A stretch of 64,000 nucleotides of DNA from Antilocapra americana. Taxonomy: Eukaryota; Chordata; Mammalia; Artiodactyla; Antilocapridae. A program made the position numbers and the translations under genes. The stretch spans positions 39,130,009-39,194,008 of the forward strand of contig ML661885.1 in NCBI GenBank assembly GCA_007570785.1, read 5' to 3'. The notes beneath the pieces are model-generated. The model searched no databases and was not told the origin of the DNA. It was given only the letters and a program-made list of their open reading frames with translations. The stretch's first letter is position 1. The number at the start of each line of letters is the position of its first letter. This document shows, one piece after another, positions 1-10,440 of this stretch.

Positions 1-13
1 AAAAAAAAAAAAA
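1..13. repeat. poly(A) run at window edge
   Basis: A run of 13 A begins the window. It is probably the tail of a plus-strand retroelement lying to the left of the window, which cannot be confirmed here. Bases 14-118 that follow show nothing recognisable. Confidence 0.5.
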
Positions 14-118
14 GCTGTATGTTTTCTTTTCATTCTTATTTTTACCTTGCTGTCCTGCTGTTTACAAGATTAGTCTCTCACACTATACCTGGGGTGTTTT
101 CCTATTCTTGTGTAGTTA

Positions 119-343
119 CGGCATTGAAACATGTTAATTATCATATGTGAACTCAATCGCCAGCCCAGGGTTGATGCTCGGGGCTGGTGCACCGAGATGA
201 CCCAGGGGGAGGGAATCGGGAGGGAGGAGGCAGGGGGGTTCTGGAGGGGGAGCATATGTAAACCCATGGCGGTTTCATGTCATTGTATGGCAAAACCAAC
301 ACAATAAAGTAAAGAAAATTTTAAAATAAAGAAATAAATAAAA
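119..343 (+). mobile_element. L1 LINE 3' end, bovid-type, 5' truncated
   Basis: The segment carries the bovid L1 3' UTR signature: the CATTGAAACATG start, a G-rich stretch, a CATATGTAAACCCATGGC-like motif, then GGCAAAACCAACACAATA and an A-rich AAATAAATAAAA tail. Only the 3' UTR remains, so it has no coding capacity. A 151-codon frame on the minus strand (275-730) starts in this tail and is antisense to it, so it is not a gene. No clear TSD was found. Confidence 0.88.
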
Positions 344-1011
344 CTGCCGGAGGATTCTTTGAGCAGCTCTATTTTGCAGAATGGGGAAGCCATGCTGCTC
401 TGTGGAATCCCAGCATGGTGTGGAGGCTCCCCCGTGAAAGAGGCATAGAGCTCTTATGAACTTGTGACCAACTGTAAAGCTTTGCATGTTCAGGCACTTT
501 AAATGCTTGAAAGTGCCCATTGTACATCTCATTACAGAGATACAGTGCCAGATGTGACTTCTCATGAGGGTTGATGCCTCCCTGGAAGTGGCCTGGAGTA
601 ACATGAAATGTGATTTCTTTCCAAAATGGAGCACCTGCTGCTTTTCTCCCCAGCACTGGGTCGGAAATGATGTCCCCATAGCTCCTGTTCTTCTCCTCTG
701 TTCCTGCATCCTATCTTCACTTTGGTCCAATCCCTCTCTCCCATCTGAATGGTTTCCTCTGTGCCCTGTATTCAGATGATGCTCCTGCTGATCGCAAAAT
801 CATGACAAATGAGAACTAGAAGCTGTACTTTTGCTTTCTTGATCCATGGAATCCAGAAAGGCTGGGGAGTTTGAGGAGAAGTTGCTTTGATTACAGTTGC
901 TTTAATTACAATTATAACAGCTCTTAACACCAAGAGGATGACCCTTTGTGAAATGGTGAAGGAGGCCAAAGTTGGCTTTGTCTTTCTAAGCCTTTTCATG
1001 CCTCCATCTTC
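344..1011. other. Unassigned sequence, no gene seen
   Basis: About 670 bases that match no repeat family I recognise. Frames on both strands stay open for 60-150 codons but resemble no known protein and lack a convincing exon structure. It is probably unique intergenic or intronic DNA. Confidence 0.5.
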
Positions 1012-2195
1012 TGTTGTTCAGTCACTAAGTTGTGTCTGATTCTTTGTGACCCCATGGACTACAGTATGCCAGGCTTCCCTATCCTTCACTATCTCCCAGA
1101 GTTTGCTCAAGTTCATGTCTGTTGAGTCAGTGATGCCATCCAAATATCTCATCCTCTGTTTCCCCTTTCTCCTGCCTTCAGTCTTTACAGCATTAGGGTC
1201 TTTTCCAAAGAGTCAGCTCTTTGCATTAGGTGGCCAAAGCACTGGATCTTCAGCTTTGGTGGTAGTGGTTTAGTTGTTAAATCATGTCCAACTCTTGAGA
1301 CCCCATGAACTATAGCCCACCAGGCTCCTCTGTCCATGGAATTCTCTAGGCAAGAATCCTGGAGTGGGTTGCCATTTCCTTCTCCAGGGGATCTTCTTGA
1401 TCCAGGGATCAAACCCAGGTCTCCTGCACTACAGGCAGACTCTTTACCAACTGAGCTACCATCAATCCTTCCAATGAATATTCAGGGTTGATTTTATTTA
1501 AGATTGGCTGGTTTCATCTCCTTGTTGCCCAAGGGACTCTCAAGAGTCTTCTCCAGCACCACAGTTCAAAAGCATCAGTTCTTCGGCACTCAGCCTTCTT
1601 TATGGTCCAACTCTCACATCCATATATGACCACTGGAAAAAACATGTCTTTGACTATATGCACCTTTGTCAGCAAAGTGATGTGTCTGCTTTTTTAATAT
1701 GCTGTCTATGTTTGTCATGGCTTTTCTTCCAAGAGGCAATCATCTTTTAATTTTATGGCTTCAGTTACCATCCACAGTGATCTTGGAGCCCAAGAAAATA
1801 AAATCTGTCACTGCTTCCACTTTTTCCTCATCTATTTGCCATGAAGTGATGGGACCAGATGCCATGATCTCAGTTTTTTGAATGTTGAGTTTTAAGTCAG
1901 TTTTTTCATTCTCCTCTTTCACCCTCATCAGGAGGCTTTTTGGTTCCTTTTTACTTTCTGCCATTAGAGTGGCATCTAATATCTGAGGTTATTGATATTT
2001 CTCCCAGAAATCTTGATTCTAGGTTGTGATTGATCCAGCCTGGCATTTCGCATGATGGACTCTGCATAGAAGTTAAATAAACAGGGTGACAGTACACAGC
2101 CTTGATGTACTCCTTTCCCAATTTTGAACCAGTCTGTTGTTCTATGTCTGGTTCTAACTATTATTTCTTGACTTAATCCCCTGTTTATCTCAGGA
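1012..2195 (-). mobile_element. BovB (RTE) LINE 3' portion, decayed, with nested SINE
   Basis: Read on the minus strand, this is the 3' part of BovB: the reverse-transcriptase C-terminal region (a frame at 1761-1964 matches the MAES...LKLNIQKT...MASGPITSW portion) and then the conserved 3' end. The element is 5' truncated and dead. At about 1968-1990, where the YADD catalytic box should lie, there is roughly a 4-base deletion, so the tyrosine codon is followed by a stop. A Bov-tA SINE at 1257-1460 splits the 3' part. The left boundary near the TGTTGTTCAG end is good; the right boundary is approximate. Confidence 0.9.
1257..1460 (-). mobile_element. Bov-tA SINE nested in BovB
   Basis: This is a minus-strand SINE with a tRNA-derived head at the right (the reverse complement of a GGTTTGATCCCTGG-like B box near 1405-1420) and a BovA body (CCATGGAATTCTC, GGAGTGGGTTGCC). 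Flanking BovB sequence resumes on both sides at the interrupted position, so it inserted after the BovB. It is younger than its host but clearly diverged. Confidence 0.88.
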
Positions 2196-2394
2196 CTTCC
2201 TTATCAGGGTAGATAGCACTCAATACTTAGGCTCCTTCCCTTACATGCGGGTTTCCTTCTATGAAAATTTCTAGTCCCATATATTATTCTTTTTGGGTTC
2301 TCTCTGTGATATAAATATGGGTGGTATTGGGTCAAAGACATGAATACTGGATGTGCTTCTCTACAGTAGGGGGAATGTAATGAAACTCACCAGG

Positions 2395-2620
2395 CCTCAG
2401 ATGACCTCTGTTTATAACTCTAGTTTTGCCACTTATTAGCTGGTGACCTTGGGTTATGTTACTTAACCTTTCTGAATATGCCCAATACAATAGTGTTGGT
2501 GAGTCTGTACTAACATGTCTTAAATAAGAAACTTTTACCTCCCAGGATTATCATGAAGCTCAGATAAGGTGAAGCACTAGAACTGTGTCTATACATGAGA
2601 TAGGTTCTGTGCAAATGTAA
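2395..2620 (+). mobile_element. MIR SINE
   Basis: The core motifs of MIR are visible: TTTGCCACTTATTAGCTG, then GTGACCTTGGG, then TTACTTAACCTTTCTG. Further on is the 3' part with CAGGATTATCATGAAGCTCAG. About 60 bases in the middle (near 2480-2535) do not match. It is an old, diverged mammalian element. Confidence 0.7.
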
Positions 2621-2859
2621 GGCAGGAAGGCAAGAAAGTGCCTTAACCACATCTGCAGTGTTAGCTTCTTGATGAGACCCATGGGGTCTCAAGAGTCGGA
2701 CACAATTTAAGCTTCCTGTTGTAGCAGGAAGCTTCTACCTGGCTTTAATATTTTCAGTAATCTTGGTTTATTGAGCCTCCATTTCCTCATTCATGCAAAA
2801 GAATGTCTACAAAACCACACTGACTTACCATGAAGAATTATGAAGTCCCTTACACTAGT

Positions 2860-3228
2860 GTCACTTAGGACTTAGGGTGTGTTTTATAAAACGTTACTTC
2901 TTTTTTCACCTTAACATGTTCCTCAAGAAGTGACTCTAAAGAGTCTGGTACAAGAGTGTCCATATGCTTCAAATCTGTCTGTATCTGAGGCAGGTCTAGT
3001 AACCAAAGTGGTGTCAAAACTGCTCAGAGGAGTGATCTAATCCAAAACTAACATTAAATAGATGTACATTGTTCTCTGAAAGGAGGAGGGGTGCTGATGA
3101 TACATCCACAGGGCGACGTGGAGCTGGTTCTACGGAATGGAGAAGAAGATGAGTAGGGCACTCGTTTTGGCACCAAATTAAAGAAGACACCATATACCCA
3201 TGAAATTTCATAATCAAGACAAATAACG
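2860..3228. other. Unassigned sequence
   Basis: No gene or named repeat is recognised. Just upstream, bases 2745-2860 have a weak MIR-like look (GAGCCTCCATTTCCTCATTCATG), and 2676-2708 holds a short Bov-A-like scrap (GTCTCAAGAGTCGGACACAA). Both are too short to call firmly. Confidence 0.4.
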
Positions 3229-3238
3229 CCTAATACAA

Positions 3239-3257
3239 TGTGTGTGTGTGTGTGTGT
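3239..3257. repeat. (TG)n microsatellite at CHR SINE tail
   Basis: About nine TG units. On the minus strand this is an (AC)n run at the 3' tail of the CHR SINE that starts here, the usual place for a microsatellite to grow. Confidence 0.85.
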
Positions 3258-3279
3258 ACATTGTATTTGGCTGTGCCAG

Positions 3280-4635
3280 GTTTCATTTATTTATTTATTT
3301 TTAATTAATTAATTAATTTTCTTTACATTATTGTGTTGGTTTTGCCATACATTTTTTTTTAATTTTCTTTACATTATTGTGTTGGTTTTGCCATACAGTG
3401 ACATGAAACCGCCATGGGTCTACATATGCTCCCCCTCCAGAACCCCCCTCCCTCCTCCCTCCCGACTCCCTCCTCCTGGGACATCCTGGTGCACCAGCCC
3501 TGAGCATCAACCCTGGGCTGGTGATTGATTTCACATATGGTAATTAACATGTTTCAATGTCATTCTCCCATATCATCCCAACCTTGCCCTCTTCCACAGA
3601 GTCCACGTGTCTGTTCTATACATCTGTGTTCCTTTTGCTGTCTTGCATGCTGGGTTCTCGTTACCATCTTTCTAAATTCCATATATATGCGTTAGTATAC
3701 TGTATTGTTGTTTTTCCTTCTGGCTTACTTCACTCTGGATAATAGGCTCCAGTTCCGTCCACCTGAGTAGAACTGATTCAAATGAATTTTTTTTTAATGC
3801 TGAGTAATATTCCATTGTGTATATGTACCACATATCCATTTGTCAGTTGATGGGCATCTAGGTTGCTTCCATGTCCTGGCTGTTGTAAACAATGCAACGA
3901 TGAACATTGGGGTACATGTGGCTCTTTCAATTCTGGTTTCCTCAATGTGTATGCCCAGCAGTGGGATTGCTGGGTCATATGGCAGGTCTATTTGCAGTTT
4001 TTTAAGGAATCTCCACACTGTTTTCCATAGTGGCTGTACTAGTTTGCATTCCCACCAACAGTGTAAGAGGGTTCCCTTTTCTCCATATCCTCTCCAGCAT
4101 TTATTGCTTGTAGATTTTTGGATGGCAGCCATTCTGACTGGTGTAAAGTGGTACCTCATTGTGGTTTTGATTTGCATTTCTCTGATAATGAGTGATGTTG
4201 AGCATCTTTTCATGTGTTTGTTAGCCATTTTTATGTCTTCTTTGGAGAAATGTCTGTTAAGTTCTTTGGCCCACTTTTTGATTGGGTCGTTTATTTTTCT
4301 AGAATGGAGCTGCAGGAGTTGCTTGTATATTTTTGAGATTAATTGTTTGTCCGTTGCTTCATTGTGGTTTTGCCATACATTGACATGAATCTGCCATGGG
4401 TATACATGTGTTCCCCTTCCAGAACCCCCCTCCCACCTCCCTCCCAATTCCATCCCTCTGGGTCATCCTGGTGCACCAGCCCTGAGCACCCTGTATCATG
4501 CATCAAACCTGGGCTGGCGATTCATTTCACATATGATAATTTACATGTTTCAATGCCGTTCTCCTGCAATTAGCACCAACTACATAGGAAGGAGCCTATA
4601 GACCTTGAGAAGTACAAGCCGGACCAAGGAACTAT
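3280..4635 (-). mobile_element. Outer L1 3' end, inserted in the CHR SINE
   Basis: The outer L1 has its A-rich tail (as T-rich) at 3281-3320 and 3' UTR at 3317-3352, continuing at 4381-4564. It is 5' truncated within the 3' UTR. The 9-base TSD CTGTGCCAG is at 3271-3279 and 4636-4644. It is interrupted by a second L1 at 3353-4364. Bases 4565-4635 lie inside the TSD but match no L1 sequence I know, so they are extra 5' sequence of unknown origin. Confidence 0.85.
3353..4364 (-). mobile_element. Inner L1: ORF2 C-terminus and 3' UTR
   Basis: A 5'-truncated L1 on the minus strand. The frame at 3794-4453 translates to the C-terminal region of L1 ORF2p, with [29 protein letters not shown], the cysteine-rich CWRG...LLHCWWEC segment and [12 protein letters not shown], ending near [13 protein letters not shown]. 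An 8-base deletion near 3833, relative to the L1 copy at 33250, shifts the frame and truncates the end. A 16-base perfect TSD (TGGTTTTGCCATACAT) sits at 3337-3352 and 4365-4380, both inside the outer L1 3' UTR. This is the youngest layer of the nest. Confidence 0.93.
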
Positions 4636-4760
4636 CTGTGCCAGATTTTAGTTGCAGCATATGGGATCTGGTTTCCTGACCAGTAATTGAACCCAGGCCC
4701 CCTGCATTGGGAGTGTGGAGTTTTAACTACTGGACCACCAGGGAAATCCTGATGCAATGT

Positions 4761-5204
4761 TTTTAAAAAATCAAAACTAATGCAAACAAAAGAAAATCTA
4801 TGATAAGCAAAGCATCAATTAAAAATAATATTGACTTTTTAAAATATTGCATTAAAATATTTATTTTGATTACTAAGCTTTTTGGTGCCCCCTGAAAATT
4901 TGTGCCCAAGGAGAATGAGTTCCTCAGCCCATTGGCCTTGTCCTGCCCCCACCCTGGAGTAGTATCCACAGGGCTGGGAGGAGAGTCTCAGAGAGGGCTT
5001 CCAGTGCCCACATCTTATGTCCCCTCACTCAATCAGGGTCCTGAAAATGTTTCATTTGTAACCTTGTGAAAAAGAAAAGACCATATCAAGTGAAATTCTA
5101 GGGTTCTTTTAATCAAGTGACTGCAATGAAAGAGTTTGTAAAGAAAATATGAGGTCAGTTGTTCACCAGAAGCTTGATTTAGGTTGGGAGTTGGTAGACA
5201 ATAA
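4761..5204. other. Unassigned A/T-rich sequence
   Basis: About 440 bases without recognisable repeat motifs or coding similarity. Confidence 0.45.
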
Positions 5205-5375
5205 CCCACATGCTGGCTGCCTGTTTTTGTAGGTTAAGTTTTGTTGGCCTACAGACTGGCTCATTTGTTTTTGTGTCAACGAGGCTGCCTTTCTGACACA
5301 ATAGCAATTTGAGTAGTTGCAGCAGATTCTGCAAAGCTGAAAATGTTTATTATCTGGCCCATAGAAGACCCCTGA
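5205..5375 (-). mobile_element. Old nonautonomous DNA-transposon-like repeat
   Basis: The order TTTTGTAGGTTAAGTTTTGTTGG, GCAATTTGAGTAGTTGCAGCAGA, TTTATTATCTGGCCC matches a common ancient mammalian repeat whose consensus contains GTTGAGTAGTTGCGACAGAGAC and TTTACTATCTGGCCC. I am confident of the pattern but not of the family name, and orientation is tentative. Confidence 0.55.
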
Positions 5376-5802
5376 CTTAGATTGTTAAAGTGCTCAGATG
5401 TTTTTGAATCAGCATGGGGGGTTGGCAGCAATTTAGAATATGTAGTTATTTGGAGATTTATGTAATAGAATTCAAGGACATTTACAGAGAATATTATAAC
5501 TTTCCATGTGTAAGGAAAGAGAGAAGTGGGGAAGAATTCAGTTTAAAAAGTAAATCAAGAGAAGCTGCTGAGAGCAAGAGTGGGTGGGGTCTGTCAGTCT
5601 CTGCCCCGGGAGCCCTATCAAAATCCAGCTGTGACTTGAAATCACAGGATATGAGATGCTTATGAGAGCTTGACATCACCCATATTTAGAGTAAACCAGC
5701 AATGGGTTTGTGGAAAAGTACATCCACTCGCATGATCATATAGTGATTTGTAGATTTAATTACTTCATCCTGTTTATGTGTATAATTTAGAACTGACTTC
5801 AC
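5376..5802. other. Unassigned sequence
   Basis: No recognised repeat. An 83-codon frame at 5414-5665 (+) resembles no known protein and is not called. Confidence 0.45.
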
Positions 5803-5810
5803 AAATTCAA

Positions 5811-5978
5811 TGCAAGACACTTGGGTTCTATCCCTGGGTCAGGAAGATTCCCTGGAGATGGGAATGGCTACCCATTCTGGTATTCTTGCCTGGAGAATTC
5901 CATGGACAGAGGAGCCTGGCAGACTACAGTCCTTGGTGTCGCAAAGAGTCAAACATGATGGAGTGACTAACACATCAG
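5811..5978 (+). mobile_element. Bov-tA SINE, head truncated, with TSD
   Basis: The B-box region (TGGGTTCTATCCCTGGGTC) and BovA body (TTCTTGCCTGGAGAATTCC, AGGAGCCTGGCAGACTACAG) are clear. The start of the tRNA head is missing. Perfect 8-base TSDs AAATTCAA lie at 5803-5810 and 5979-5986, fixing the boundaries. Confidence 0.92.
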
Positions 5979-6164
5979 AAATTCAACAAGCATTTAGTGA
6001 GCATATATTTATGCAGAAACTGCAAGAGTTGCCCTCAAAGGAGTCTACTAAGTGTGAGCAAACTGAAAGGAAGGCCCTAACAATGTGTTCTGATATGGCT
6101 TGAGCTTAGAGTGCATAGAGGTGACCACAGGAGGTAAGAGGAGAAAGGTCAACTCATAGATGTC

Positions 6165-7480
6165 CCTAAATGCTAGCTAGGGAACTTGAACTTTAACCAG
6201 GAACCAACAGGAAGCATCCTTGATTAAGAAAGTGGCATATCCATATTGGCACTTTAATTAGGATGTTAACTGAGTGACAGTTTGTGGAGAGATGAAGGGT
6301 GGGTGAGAATAGAAGTAGGGGGACTAATCAGAAGGTGATTTCAATAACCTGGATAGCCTGGGTGATTTGTAGTCATACTGAAATGACAAAGACTTCAAGT
6401 TAGCAGTATCCATGGAAACGGAAAGAAAGATCTAAGAAAGCTGGTGAGGATAAAATTGACTAAGATTCATCCAGTTGATTAGGAAGGCTACTAGATTTAG
6501 GGCTGAGGTGATCAGAAGGCTGGAGAAGATATTACTAGAGATAGAGAAGCCAAATAGAGAAGTAGATTTGAGGTCTAAAATAGTAAGTTCAGTGTTATAT
6601 ATAATGAGTTGAAAATGCTATATAATATCAAAGGTAAAATAGAGAAACATATCAGATGAAGAGAGAGGGGGAGGAAGTGAAGGAGGGGGGATTGGTGCTA
6701 GAGAAGAAGGTTTAGGAATGATCTGAGATAAGATAATCATGAAGACAAGAGCATGGAAAGCATCAATGAGGGAGGAAGTTTGTGGAGATGAGCATTAAAG
6801 AAGCATATACAGTGGAGTTGTCCATAAAATATAGGGTGCTTAGTTAAAGGAATAATGTTTTAGTATAAGACTGCCCCATGAAATATTTAGGACATATTTA
6901 TTCATTGCTGATCCGAAATTCATATTTAACTGGGCATTCTATATTTTTATTTATTAAACCTGGCAACCCTAGACTATGAGAATTGCCCATGTTTATGGAT
7001 GGTCAGGAGAGGAGTTAGTGGAAGAGCCTAGGAATGGACAGATAGGTCCTAGGGAAGCTAGGATGTTGTACCATCATGGCATCAGAGCACAGAGTGGGAT
7101 TCATGAGAGCTAAGCAGAAAGATCAAGGCCATTGCATTTGGCAACCTGGAAGTCATTAAGCACCTTGAAGAAGGCAGATGAAGGTCTGATTTTGTGGGTT
7201 AAGCAGTAAATAAAGGAATGGATTTGGAAATAATCAGTGTAGACTTTTAGGAAGTCTTTTAGGAAGCATGATAAAGAAGAGGAGGAGAGAAATGGGTTGG
7301 TAAAGGGTAACAAAATAGAAGGCAGATTTACAGGATTAGAGGAGTTGAAACTTTTTCCAGCTTCAGAGAAGGCAATGAAGGAAGTAGCATCTTGAAAATG
7401 TAAGAGGAGTGAAGGGGATAACGGATGGATCAAGCTGTGGATGATGCTGGGAGGTGGGAGAATCTGGACATAAATAGAGA
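6165..7480 (-). mobile_element. L2 LINE fragment with reverse-transcriptase remnants
   Basis: The plus strand reads as the complement of L2 ORF2. Near 7117-7210 the minus-strand translation gives CLTHKIRPSSAFFKVLNDFQ then VAKCNG. This parallels the L2 RT block GFRPHHSTETALVKVTNDL followed by VAKSNG, with LDLSA at the end. The 222-codon minus frame 7110-7778 is the longest in the window; its C-terminal part is this L2 and its N-terminal part is chance sequence. Coverage between 6165 and 7000 is diverged, so the left limit is approximate. Confidence 0.75.
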
Positions 7481-9359
7481 TCAACCTTTGCATGGAGGAG
7501 GCTCCTTCTCCATCCAAGTCATGACGAAAGAAGGGGTTGATGGATAAAGAGGTAGAAACTTTGAGAGCAGGGAAGAGAAAGGAACACTCTTTCTTTCTTT
7601 TTTTGCTGTCCAGCTGTGCTATTGAGACTGTGTGGTATGGAGGAGGGGTTAGGGGAGCAGTAGGGAAAAACCTCAGGCTTGAGATACTCCCTTTTTTACT
7701 GGTTGCACAGGACAGATATGATGCAGAGCTCAAAACGACATGTAATTCATCTAAGCAGGAACCATTTATTTCCCTCACATTGTATTTTCCTCCAGCTCTA
7801 GTGATCCATATTGATTCATAACATAATTGAATTGCTCACTAGGGAAGGGAAAAATGACAGAAACAGAATTGAACAGAGTTGCTCTCCTCCATTTTGTTAA
7901 ACCAGGAGATCTTAGCCATGAAATGATCAGGGTTATTTATCCATGTCACAGTCCTAGAAGTGACAGTGGCTGCCAGTCCTAGACAGCATTTCTGGGGACA
8001 CGTAAAATTCCTAGTCTGTGATTTTCTGTCTCCACCATGAAGCTTGTGTCATGTGGAGTTAATGATTGCCACACCTAGCATATCAGGGACTTGCTGATAT
8101 GTAGGCAACACACTCTTGATTCCAATCACCCTCTAATCTCTAGGAGCCAAGGTCAAAAGATGACCAAGATAGTCTGCAATTTGGAAAGAGTGAGGAGCGA
8201 AGCAGCCTGCAGTCTCTTAGCTGCTTTTCCTCTCTGCTGGCAAGAGCAGGGATGCTTGTTTGCAGCACAGGGAGGGAGCCATTTGCAGAGCTGCAGAAGC
8301 CCGAGAAAGCTGAGAAAGAGAAAGAGCTATTTTGGGGAGAGGGTTGGGTAGTACTGTCTGCCTGAGGAAGCTCCTAGTGCCTCCTCCTCCAGAGCATTAA
8401 CATCCCCAGCCCCTTCTCCACAGAGCTCTCTCTTCCCCTCCTCCTCGCCCCCAGCACAAAGGCACAAATGAAATTCCTAAAAGTAGACTATTTCTGCCTA
8501 GTTATTTTTAGTATCTGCTGTTAGTATTTATCAAGCTTTTCAGTGTTAATTTGTCCTCCCACCCATTTCTCTTCCTGACTCTAGTTGTGGGGCTTGGGAT
8601 GGAAGGAGCATGTAGCAGAAGTAGCTGGTGATCTCATAGAAAAATCTCCTAGAGAGAGGAGACTATGGGGTTTTAAAATCAGCCTCCTTCACCCCCAACC
8701 TGAAGAGATGAAAGAAAGATCTGGATTCCATTAGCTTTGGAGAGCAACATAAGTGCTGATAAAAGTAAACTCATTGAAATGTATAGGTGGTGCTTAGCTA
8801 GGTCAAGAGCACCAGTCAAGAAGCTGGGTCAGGGAACCCACACATGCATGAAATGTCATAATGCAAGCAAAAGTGGACAAGAGACCAAGTAAACAAGCAG
8901 ATGCCAGAGGAAAAGTGTGCCAGAGGAGAGAGAAGTATAAAAATCCATGCAGAGTGTAGGATCTGTGGGAGCTGAAGAACTTCAGTAACATGAGGTGGGG
9001 TTGGACTGAAAAGGTCAGAAGAAAACTTCATAGCACTGGTAAATACTGCTGAAATACTGCTTATTCCTACCCCAACTGCCTGTCGTGTGTCCTGGAGGTA
9101 GTCATGCCCAGAACACCTACATTGCTCTGGAGAGAAAGCACAAGAGCATGTTCTAACAGAGGGCTATCAAATGAAAGCAAGGCCCCTTGCCTACTGATCA
9201 AAGTGTTCACTTCTTAGGAAGTGGAAGACAGCTGTTTCCTTTTGCAACTTCAAAAAAAAAAATTCTTTTTGGCTTGATTGTGTTCTTTTTGAAATTTTAT
9301 TATAATTTTCCAGTTTCCTAGAACCTGAAAAATGTAATAAATTAAGCAAAAAAAAAAAT
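7481..9359. other. Unassigned, mostly unique sequence
   Basis: Nearly 1.9 kb without a recognised repeat. Frames of 60-94 codons occur but match nothing. A long pyrimidine tract at 8427-8452 ends in CCCCCAG at 8454 and looks like a 3' splice site, but the bases after it stay open for only about 20 codons. The stretch is a reasonable place to look for non-coding exons or regulatory DNA. Confidence 0.45.
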
Positions 9360-10265
9360 AAATTCATGGACTCAACAGTAGACTAGAGGGGACAGAGGAA
9401 AGAATCAGTGAATTTACAGATAAAATGTTGGAAATTACCACCCCCCCATCCAAATAGAAAATTGTTTAGTAAATGTACCATCAGCATCCTGGAAGGAGAG
9501 AAAGAGAACAAAGCTAAAAAGGTATTTTTTTAGGCTGAAAGTTTGCCAAATTTGGCAGAAAACACAGACCTTTAGTGTCAAGAAGTTGAGTGAAATCCCA
9601 CCAAGATTAACCCAAAGAAATCAACACTAAGATATTATAGCCAAACTTCTGAAAAAGAAAGTCAAGGAAAAGATCTTGAAAATAGCAAGAGAGAAATGGA
9701 ATCTTATCTATGGGGGGAAACAATTAGAATGACAGTGGATTTGTCATTAGAAATCATGAAAGCCAGAAGGAAGTCACAGAATATTTTTCACATGGTGAAA
9801 GAGAACTGTCAATCCAGAATTCTATATCCAGTAAAAATATCCTTTAGAAATGAAGAGGAAATTAAAATAGTCTTAGTTGAAGAAAAGTATAGAAATTTGT
9901 CACCAACAGGCTTATCTTTAAAAAATAGCTAAAGAAAATTCTCCAAACAAAGAGGAAATGATAAAAGAGGGTCTCTTGGAATAGTAAGAAGGAAGAAAAA
10001 ATAATACAAATAATAAAAATAGGAGTGAGTATAATAAACTTTCCTTCTCTTAAGTTTTTAAAATTGGATTTGATGATTGAAGCAAAAATTATAACACTGC
10101 CTGATATGATTTCAATGCAAGGAGATGATTTTTTTTAAAAATTATTTTAGAAAGAGGGAATGTAAAGGGATGTAAAGGGAGGTAAGGAATTTATTTAAAC
10201 TGATATAACATCAACAATAATGCATTGTTCAGTTATGTATATTTAATGTAATATGGAGAGCAATT

Positions 10266-10288
10266 TGTGTGTGTGTGTGTGTGTGTGA
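10266..10288. repeat. (TG)n microsatellite inside L1M
   Basis: About eleven TG units following GCAATT. The 145 bases after it (10289-10433) do not match the host L1 and their origin is unknown. Confidence 0.85.
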
Positions 10289-10440
10289 ATTTTATTTAAA
10301 ATGCATTAGACTGGAGTGAAAATGAAACTGGGAAAGCAGTAGAACGGGAAATGTGAAAAGGCTTTTTCCTCTTACTTTTATGCTGGTATGTTAATTTCTT
10401 TGTTATATACCCATTTAGATTGTATACCCATTTATCTTTT

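Larger units (their letters stand above)
3242..4749 (-). mobile_element. CHR-type tRNA-Glu SINE split by L1 insertion
   Basis: The SINE exists in two pieces. The tail piece is 3242-3279 (TTTGGCTGTGCCAG). The main body and tRNA head are 4636-4749, whose right end reads GGACCACCAGGGAAATCC. The pieces join cleanly if 3280-4635 is removed. The flanks TAATACAATGT (3231-3241) and TGATGCAATGT (4750-4760) form an imperfect 11-base TSD with two differences, as expected of an old insertion. This is the oldest layer of the nest. Confidence 0.85.

Noticed and set aside
3317..4400. Chimeric L1 made by template switching, because two L1 3' UTR pieces flank the ORF2 part
   Set aside because: A 16-base TSD shows a simple nested insertion explains the arrangement.
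3794..4453. 219-codon frame as a cellular protein
   Set aside because: It is L1 ORF2p C-terminus, with the first residues read from the 3' UTR of a different L1.
7110..7778. 222-codon minus-strand frame, the longest in the window, as a gene
   Set aside because: Its C-terminal part aligns with L2 reverse transcriptase and its N-terminal part is low-information sequence with no homology or promoter context.
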